Below the pieces are notes generated by a model that was not told where the DNA came from, did no database searches, and was given only the letters and a program-made list of their open reading frames with translations. A stretch of DNA of 64,000 nucleotides from contig CM070721.1 in the NCBI GenBank assembly GCA_036346275.1, positions 52,105,869 to 52,169,868 on the forward strand, read 5' to 3'. Both the position numbers and the translations under genes were made by a program. Shown piece by piece: positions 57,700 to 64,000 of the stretch. Source of the DNA: Otatea glauca (taxonomy: Eukaryota > Streptophyta > Magnoliopsida > Poales > Poaceae). Each line of letters starts with the position of its first letter. Position 1 is the first letter of the stretch.

Positions 57700-60044
57700 C
57701 CCCGCCTAACGGACGTTCACGTTGTGCTTGCGTGCGAAATACTTTGTTGAGAAGTTTGTGATCTCTTTACTTGCATAAGCCTCTGCGATACACCCCTCTA
57801 CCCTTGCCTTGTTGCGCACTGTAGCTCTAAGCTTTTTCAACTCCCTTTCCTGACTATACATCCATCTGAACTGCGCAGGACCTCCAACCTTCGCTTCCCA
57901 AGGTAGATGCACCAGCAGGTGTTGCATCACATTCATAAAACCAGGTGGGAAAGTTTTTTCCAACTTGCATACAAGCAATGGAATTCCCTCTCTAACTTCG
58001 CATCAACGCCTTAGAGATTTCCTTACCGCATATCCGCTTATAGAAGTAATCGAGCTCGCCAACATCCTCCACAACTCATTATCAAAATAGCCACGAAACA
58101 TTACCGAACAAGTCTTTCCATGATAATATGGTAATCATGACTCTTTAGCCCGCTTAGCTTACGGTCGACATTCACACCGCTTTATGTTAGATGCATAGCG
58201 GTCGAAACTTTAGAGTTTTCAACCACCTCAAAATCATTTACGGTCTTACGGCTTCACACAGTATGGAGCTCATGGCCGGCTCTCATTCCCATTTAAACCA
58301 ACTTTAACCTCGAGCCACGGCCTAGCACAATGATCACCCATGTCTTTCCTAGCACTCACGTTATCCTTTGTTTTGTCGGTTACATCAAACACCATGCTTA
58401 TGATGCTTTCTGCCACATTGCGCTCTTGGTGCATTAAATCTATGTTATGCGGCAGAATCAAAGCTTTCGCGTAAGGCAGCTCCCAAAGAAAAGAAATATG
58501 AGTCCAGTTGTGCTCCTTTCCATAGCCAGTGAAACCCACTTAGTAGATCGCATGCCGACTATGCCACTCAGCTATCTCCTCTCCTGTGAGTCGCTTCGGG
58601 GGCCCTTTTTTAACTTTCTGTCCTTTTCGAAATGCTTTGGCGTCGTTCCTAAAAGGGTGCCTCGCCGGAAGCCAGCGTCGATGGCAATCGAAGAATGTGA
58701 TCTTTTTACCGTGCGTGAGCCTGAATGCATCAGAGTCAGCCATACAAATTGGACAACACAGGCGACCATGAACACACCAGCCGGCCCAAATGCCATATGC
58801 CAACAAATCATGGACCGACCACAGGTATGCGGCTCGTAAGGTAAACTCTCGCCACCAACGCCGTCGTATGCCTTTTCCTCGCCACAACTTCTTCAACTCA
58901 TCAATTAAGGGCCGCATGAACACATTGAGATCCTTCCTCGGATGCTTAGGACACGGAATGACAAGAGCAAGGAATATGAACCCTCTTTCAAGCAAATCTC
59001 GGTGGAAGATTGTATGGCATGATGAAGACCGCCAACAGAGTAGGGCTAGCGCCAGCTGAAGGTGTGAAACCGTCCGTGGACAAATCAAGACGGACACTCC
59101 TAGGTCGCTTGCAAATGCAGGATCGAATCGGTCCAATGCTCGCCATGCCTCGCCATCGACGGATGGACCATCATATCCGGTCTTGGTCCTCACGTTTACC
59201 TTCTTTGTGCCACCGCATATGTTTCATTGTTTCTTTTGACATGTACACCGTTTAAGCCTATCCGTGATCGGCATGTACCAAGCCGCTTAGTCGCGACCTT
59301 TGTAGTCACCGATACCCTTCCTCATCTACCACCTCAACGAATCGCACTTACCGCAATGCATACAATGGGTATCGTTGTCATGATCCTTCCGAACGAGATG
59401 CAATTATTCTCGCACACATCAATCTTCTGGTAATTCATCCCGAGGCCGGCCATCAACTTTTTCGATTGGTACAAATCCTTTGGCATCTTGTGGTTAGGCG
59501 GAAGGACATCATTCATTAGTTCAAGCAAAGCGTTGAAGCATTTGTTCGAAAAGTTGAACTTCGACTTCATCGACATAAGCCGTGTAACCGCCTGCAGGAC
59601 GGTCACATTGGTGAAGTCATGCAGCTTCTCGTCCGAGGCGTCAAGTAGCCTATAGAATTCTTTAACCTCCTCCGGCTGTGACCCCTCCCCGGAGTTAAAT
59701 TCAGTCCCCCTGCCAAGATCATCCAGCATGTCTTCCATCCGGTCGTGATCCTCCACATGGTCCAGCATCTCTTCTGTCTCGATAGCCTGCCCTGCGGCCT
59801 CTCCATGACGGTGCCACACCAAATAGTTAGGCATGAACCCGTTTTTGCAAATGTGATACTGCACTATATCCTTGCTGTAGTAGCTGTTATTCTCGCAGAG
59901 GGTACACGGGCAATACACATATTCAGCTCCTCCAGAGAATGCTTGCTTCAAGAAAGCATCCGTGATCTGCCCCCATTCCCTTGAGTGCCCCCCATCACTC
60001 CTCCATCCGTCATACATCGCCATTCGATCGTCACCCATTAGCAA
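57700..60044 (-). pseudogene. CACTA transposase (TNP2 type), frameshifted
   Basis: The frame from 60044 to 59334 carries the transposase-associated N-terminal domain, with CPCTLCENN and the NGFMPNYLVWHRHGE block. After a frame break, 59193-58540 carries the TNP2 core: KHPRKDLNVFMRPLIDELKK, FTLRAAYLWSVHDLLAYGIW, CCPICMADSDAFRL and FFDCHRRWLP. Further pieces are at 58539-58270 (HNIDLMHQERNVAESI) and 57978-57706 (PPGFMNVMQHLLVHLPWEAK), the latter of the DUF4218 type. The order matches a complete TNP2 protein. At least three frameshifts and stops interrupt it (about 59330, 58540 and 58260-57980). The catalytic activity would be cut-and-paste transposition. Confidence 0.82.
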
Positions 60045-60539
60045 AGCTAAACAAATGAAACAATGTCAACGTACGACCGTGGCTTAGGTGACAAAGACAA
60101 CCTATTAGGAAAGATTTGTCCTAAACCCACCCAAGAATGGAGGCTATTGCATGCGACCTGTGACGTGCGCTATTTAATCGAACGAAATTTCGGAAGATAA
60201 CCCATTGTTCTCCAAACGCACGCTGATCTCAAAGCGCCGGAGAACAACAGGTTATGTGGCCGAAATCACGCTCGGATCGCCGCACGCCACAGCCCTATGC
60301 AACAATCAACATTCTCGGCCGTCCAAAATACATTTGGACAATCCGGAACCGCGCACCTCACAAGCAAATGTGAGATGCGCCGTTCCCAACGGGTGACGCC
60401 TATGCTCTCTCTGCTCGACACAAACCCTAAACTCTAACGTTACATACAACGGCAGCGAGAAAATAAAAATATATATATCATATGCGTGAATATAAAATGA
60501 GATGAAATAACTTTAAACAAATATAAAAGAGACGAATAT

Positions 60540-61440
60540 ACCTTCTCCAACGCCGGCGGGCGCGGAGGGTCCGGGAGGGCGGGTGGCGCGGCGACGGCGA
60601 GGCGGCAGCATGGGCGGCGCCGGCGATGGCGCGGCGGTGGTGCCGGCGGCGCGAAGCGGCGGGCGGGGGGGCGCCGGCCGTCGCGGCAAGCGGGCGGCGT
60701 CTCGGCGACCGAGCGGGCGGTGGCACAGGCGAGGGCAGCAGGCGAAGCGGGCGCAGGCGGCCGGGTAACTGCCGGGCGGCCTGGCGGCGGGGGTAGCGTG
60801 GCGGCGGCCGGCCGGCGCGTCGCGGCGGGGGCAACGCGCCGGCGACGGGCGGCGCGGCGTCATGGCGGGGCGGCGGCCGGCGGCGGGCGGCGCTGGGCGG
60901 CAGGAGGGCTGCGGGCGGCGGCGGGACGGCGACGAGCAAAGTGGGCGGTGGGTGGCCGGGCGAGGGCGAGGGGCATGGCGGCGGCGAGGGGCAGCGCGGC
61001 GGGCGCAGCATGGGCGGGTAACCGCCGGCAGCGGCAGCGCGGGGGCGCGTCGGGCGGGGCGCGCGCCGGCGGTTCACGGCCGCGGTGGCGGCGGAGGTCG
61101 GCCGCCGGCGGCGGGCGCGCGGCGAGTGCGGGCGGCGGGCGGCGCGCGACGTGGCCGATCGGGCGAGGGGGCGGGCGGCGGCGGGCGGTTGGCCAGCGGG
61201 CGGGCGGGCGGGCGGGCGGGCGGCGGCGGGCGGCGGGCGAGCGGGCGGGCGGGCGGCGAGCGGCGATGGCGCGCAGCGAGCGGCGCGGCAGCGCGGGCAG
61301 GGCCGACGCGGAGGGCGGGCGGGCCGACGCAGCGGGAGGGCGGAGCGGGCCGACGGCGGCAAGCTAGGCGGGCGGGCGCGAGCGGCGCGCGATGGGAAAT
61401 TACAGGCTCGGCCAGATCGCGGGCGCAGAGGCTTTTTCGC
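60540..61440. other. GGC-rich block at the 5' side of the CACTA element
   Basis: About 900 bp of extreme GC content built from GGC/GCG runs. It is open in several frames on both strands (e.g. minus 61509-60478, 343 codons of Pro/Arg/Ala). The amino-acid composition is that of simple-sequence DNA, so I do not call a gene. It lies between the right subterminal repeats and the transposase start, where promoter and leader are expected. Confidence 0.6.
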
Positions 61441-61814
61441 AGATAAATTCGTGGGTATGCCCGCCCACGAATTTAAAACCTTAAATCGTGCGTATTGATT
61501 GGCCCACAATTTAAATATTTAAATTGTGGATAATTTTGGCCCACAATTTAAATATTTAAATTTGTCGGTATTTTTGGCCCACAATTTAAATATTTAAATT
61601 GTGGGTAATTTTGGCCACAATTTAAATATTTAAATTGTGGTTTCATTTTGGCCCACAATTTAAATATTTAAATTGTGGGTTTTATTTTGGCCCACAATTT
61701 AATTAAAAACGTGGGTTTATTCAAACCGACGAATTTAAATAAATAATTTCGTGAGTTTTTTTTTGGGCCCACGAATTTAAAAAACCCACGAATTTTTCCC
61801 TGATTCTTGTAGTG
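61440..61814. repeat. Right TIR and subterminal repeats of CACTA element
   Basis: Pairs of CCCACAATTTAAATATTTAA and their inverse repeat about every 55-60 bp (61500-61700), then CCCACGAATTT-type motifs and the 30-bp terminal repeat. Most inner motifs lack the G of the CG present in the left-end motif. Confidence 0.8.
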
Positions 61815-61829
61815 CAAAGAGTGCGAATA

Positions 61830-62248
61830 TGTTAGATATAATCTTGACAAGGTTAGCACATAGATAAGATTAGTTAAACTCAGTGTTAGTTTTCAGAGTT
61901 TAGTTCTGTATTTTCGGATGAGTCACAGTATGGTGTCCGAGTAGTGTTAGGACTTTTGTGCATGTGTGCATGCGGCCTGAATCTTGGATGTAATTAGCAC
62001 TTTCCTTAGCTTGGGACGTGATTAGCCTTTCCTTGTCCTGATTAGTTCCTTCCTTGCATGTAACTCTTTCCTTACATGTAGCTCTTACTTGTCTTGATTA
62101 AATAGAGAAGAAAATGTTGTGGTTGGTATTGCGCAACACAAAAAAAAGGTCTTGTTGGTTTTCTGTTGCGTGATCAAAACTTTCACCACGTGATCAAAGT
62201 GTGAGTGTCCAAGGTATTCGTGTGTGTAGTCACTAGCTCGCGACAACA
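61830..62248 (+). mobile_element. Copia-type solo LTR, 419 bp, in the NLR pseudogene
   Basis: It starts TGTTAGATATAATC and ends GCGACAACA. Flanking 5-mers are GAATA (61825-61829) and GAATG (62249-62253), four of five matching. Its left border is only about a dozen bases from the right end of the CACTA element. The TGTTA...AACA ends and the size suit a Copia LTR. No internal sequence remains. Confidence 0.7.
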
Positions 62249-63051
62249 GAATGACCTCATGCAGTCCAAGCTCATAGCTCCATCTGAATAGGTGTGCTTC
62301 TCGTTGCTATTTTGGAGAGATAACTGTCGAACCTTGTTTGGCAAGAAGGTATTTTGTTGGCAATCAAAGTTGGTAATAAAGTTCTCGATCCTTGGTTGCT
62401 ACGGAGATGAGAAACTCAAGAACAATATCATGCACACGGCAAAGCTTCTATTCGACCACTCATACCTTTGTCCATACCTATTGCTTGGACGAAGCTTTTG
62501 TTCACAAGCTCATTGAAGTAACTCTCACCAACATCCTGGAAACTTTGCCCTTGTTTCTCCTGGTTGAAACCTTCAGCTACCCATTTTCATATCAAACTAT
62601 CTTTTCTAATCTCGCGGTCTTCTGGAATTATACTTAGATACAATAAGCAAGTCCTTAGTTCGGTAGGTAGATCAAAATAACATAGGAAAAGTGTTCTTAT
62701 CATATCATGCATTTTTAGATTATCATCGAACCCACGGCCAATAGAATGATGCAAATTATATCATTCTTCCTCTGTTTTTGGTTTGTTAGCCAACAAGCTA
62801 GCTACAATAATGATAGCCAATGGTAAACTGCCACATTTGTTTAAAATTTCATGAAAAATGTTCTTCTATGAAACACTTTTTTGGAGTTGCCCTCTGAAAG
62901 AGGTTTAAGCCTATAAACATCACCAACAAATTCAGCAACATTAACTTTGCGTGTTGTTAAGATAATTCTACAAGCACAATTGCCATCAATCAATGGACAT
63001 TTGACACTGTCATGCTGATATATCCCATATATCATCAATACAATAAAATAC

Positions 63052-63885
63052 CTATTAATGCGATATTGCACCAAACCTATGTTAGTAAATTGGGATACTA
63101 GTAAACAACTATCGATAATTTAGGATGCCAACATTTAGTTGTTTCAAGGAAACTACAAGGTAGTTCTCTTATAGTTTGAAACTTCGAAAAACTTGAATGT
63201 ATGAGCCAAACATTTTAACTCTCGAAAAGTATTTCACAAATTTAATTTTACAGATTTTTAGGTTAAAATTTGAAATTTCAAAGTTTCATATTAACATTTA
63301 CAAAATTTGAATTTTGATAAATAAATTTTGAACTCCAGAATTTGAATGTTTGAATATTCAAAATTTTAAATTTAATATTTAGAAACTCAATTTTTTTATT
63401 TTCAAAATTTGCGATTTTAAATATCGTTTTCTCAATAGTTTGATTTTTTTTTAATTTTTGAGCAAGTTGAAAAACCTAAAATTTCATATATGAAGTTTCA
63501 ATGCCAAACACAATTAGGGCTTCAAGAAATAATCCTATAATTGTTGATATTCAAATATTTTATAATTTAGTTTTAAATTTTTAAGTATAAAATAAAACAT
63601 TTATAACCACTTGAAAGTTTATTGTGGAGGTTTTGGTGGAAAAAAATGTTTGACAAAATTCACATGGTCTAGTAATTCAAGATAGCTACCTATTTGAATG
63701 ATAATTAATGTCATAAAATATTGGAATTTTGTCACGCCTGTAATCTTATGTTCCTATATGTATATATTAATATTAAACTTCTGCATTTGAACCAAATAGT
63801 GGAGGTAAACCAAATTACTCCATAATTACTAGAAATCTTAACAAGATTATTGAAACCAAATGAGCCTGGGCTAATAGCGGCTTAC
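63052..63885 (-). other. Intron in the NLR pseudogene
   Basis: Donor AAGAG|GTAAG at 63886/63885 and acceptor TTAATAG|G at 63052/63051 on the minus strand join LKDKR to YFIV in phase. The 834-bp intron is very AT-rich with many AAATTT motifs and no recognised element. Confidence 0.7.
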
Positions 63886-64000
63886 CTCTTATCCTTAAGG
63901 AATTCTTTAAGCTCGTCAATGATTTGTTGTTCATCCCATGATTCACTATGCTAGTTTGATGACCTTACAAATCATGTCCCTAAATATATTCTTTATGTCA

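Larger units (their letters stand above)
53289..61814 (-). mobile_element. 8.5-kb CACTA (En/Spm) transposon inserted in the NLR LRR region
   Basis: Both ends carry a perfect 30-bp inverted repeat starting CACTACAAGAATCAGGGAAA. The flanking 3-bp duplication CAA (53286-53288 and 61815-61817) is exact. Both features define CACTA elements. Subterminal arrays of short inverted CCCACGAATTTAA motifs lie inside each end. The minus strand encodes TNP2-type transposase pieces (60044-57700) and a second, TNPA/Transposase_24-like gene (57420-55700). The two broken genes share the minus orientation, so the element's 5' side is at the right, with a GC-rich block next to it. Frameshifts in the transposase suggest it is not autonomous as written. 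Confidence 0.92.
52095..64000 (-). pseudogene. CC-NBS-LRR resistance-gene pseudogene, split by several insertions
   Basis: Read on the minus strand from the right edge: ESWDEQQIIDELKEFLKDKR (exon ending 63886), an 834-bp intron, then RYFIV with a frameshifted kinase-2 motif (63050-63010). Next come CRIILTTRKVNVA (about 62975-62940) and the GLPL-type motif CGSLPLA (62832-62815). LCYFDLPTELRTCLLYLSII follows at about 62660-62600, with a TGA stop at 62594-62592 where a tryptophan is usual. The LRR part FRVLRALDLEGC...SHLRYLGLSGT lies left of the CACTA element (53290-53150). Further LRR remnants run to a C-terminal block LSEVEALKAAIRKATD and a stop at 52097-52095. The P-loop and coiled coil would lie beyond the window. 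Intact relatives are cytoplasmic immune receptors; this one carries stops, frameshifts and three insertions. Confidence 0.85.

Noticed and set aside
60478..61509. 343-codon minus-strand frame rich in Pro, Arg and Ala, and long plus-strand frames in the same block
   Set aside because: All frames are open because the DNA is GGC simple sequence without stops. There are no domains.
1..64000. tRNA, rRNA or organelle-derived genes
   Set aside because: I saw no cloverleaf-capable tRNA sequence, ribosomal RNA or organellar gene on reading both strands, but I had no covariance search to exclude them.

Overview
This is plant nuclear DNA, most likely from a grass (Poaceae). The host genes have short plant-type introns. 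They include a heat-stress co-activator of the MBF1c type and a coatomer beta-prime subunit. The repeats are typical of grass genomes: a Tat-lineage Ty3/Gypsy element with antisense ORFs, long LTRs resembling the Tekay group, a CACTA transposon with CACTA termini, fold-back and hAT-like MITEs, and a degraded CC-NBS-LRR gene. I cannot name the species from sequence alone.

Layout. 1-395: 5' part of MBF1c on the minus strand, cut by the window edge, with a TATA box and two perfect heat-shock elements upstream. 396-2459: intergenic DNA with two related small inverted-repeat elements. 2465-28966: a 26.5-kb Gypsy composite with three LTRs and two internal regions (LTR-internal-LTR-internal-LTR). 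Its outer ends are flanked by the same 5-bp duplication TAACA. Each internal region has gag, then protease-RT-RNase H-integrase on the plus strand, a long antisense gene with its own TATA box, and an array of roughly 80-bp tandem repeats. All reading frames are broken. 29382-41779: COPB2, with 24 coding exons that sum to 2724 nt in one continuous frame (907 aa). A conserved-looking alternative last exon lies at 42634-42656. Its large introns carry a solo-LTR-like piece, a Mutator-like element and a 1163-bp fold-back element.

44003-44717: small element with telomere-like TTTAGGG repeats. 44962-50636: two solo LTRs of opposite orientation, one nested in the other. 52095-64000: an NBS-LRR pseudogene on the minus strand, broken by an hAT-like MITE (158 bp, 8-bp duplication), an 8.5-kb CACTA element (30-bp perfect terminal repeats, 3-bp duplication) and a Copia-type solo LTR. 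The last two insertion sites are only a dozen bases apart in the original gene.

Only MBF1c and COPB2 look like working host genes. COPB2 would encode the WD-repeat cargo-binding subunit of COPI vesicle coats (Golgi-to-ER traffic). MBF1c would encode a heat-inducible transcriptional co-activator. Everything else is mobile-element sequence or genes it has destroyed. The frameshifts in the repeats are often single-base losses next to CG dinucleotides, so some could be base-calling errors at methylated sites rather than true mutations.
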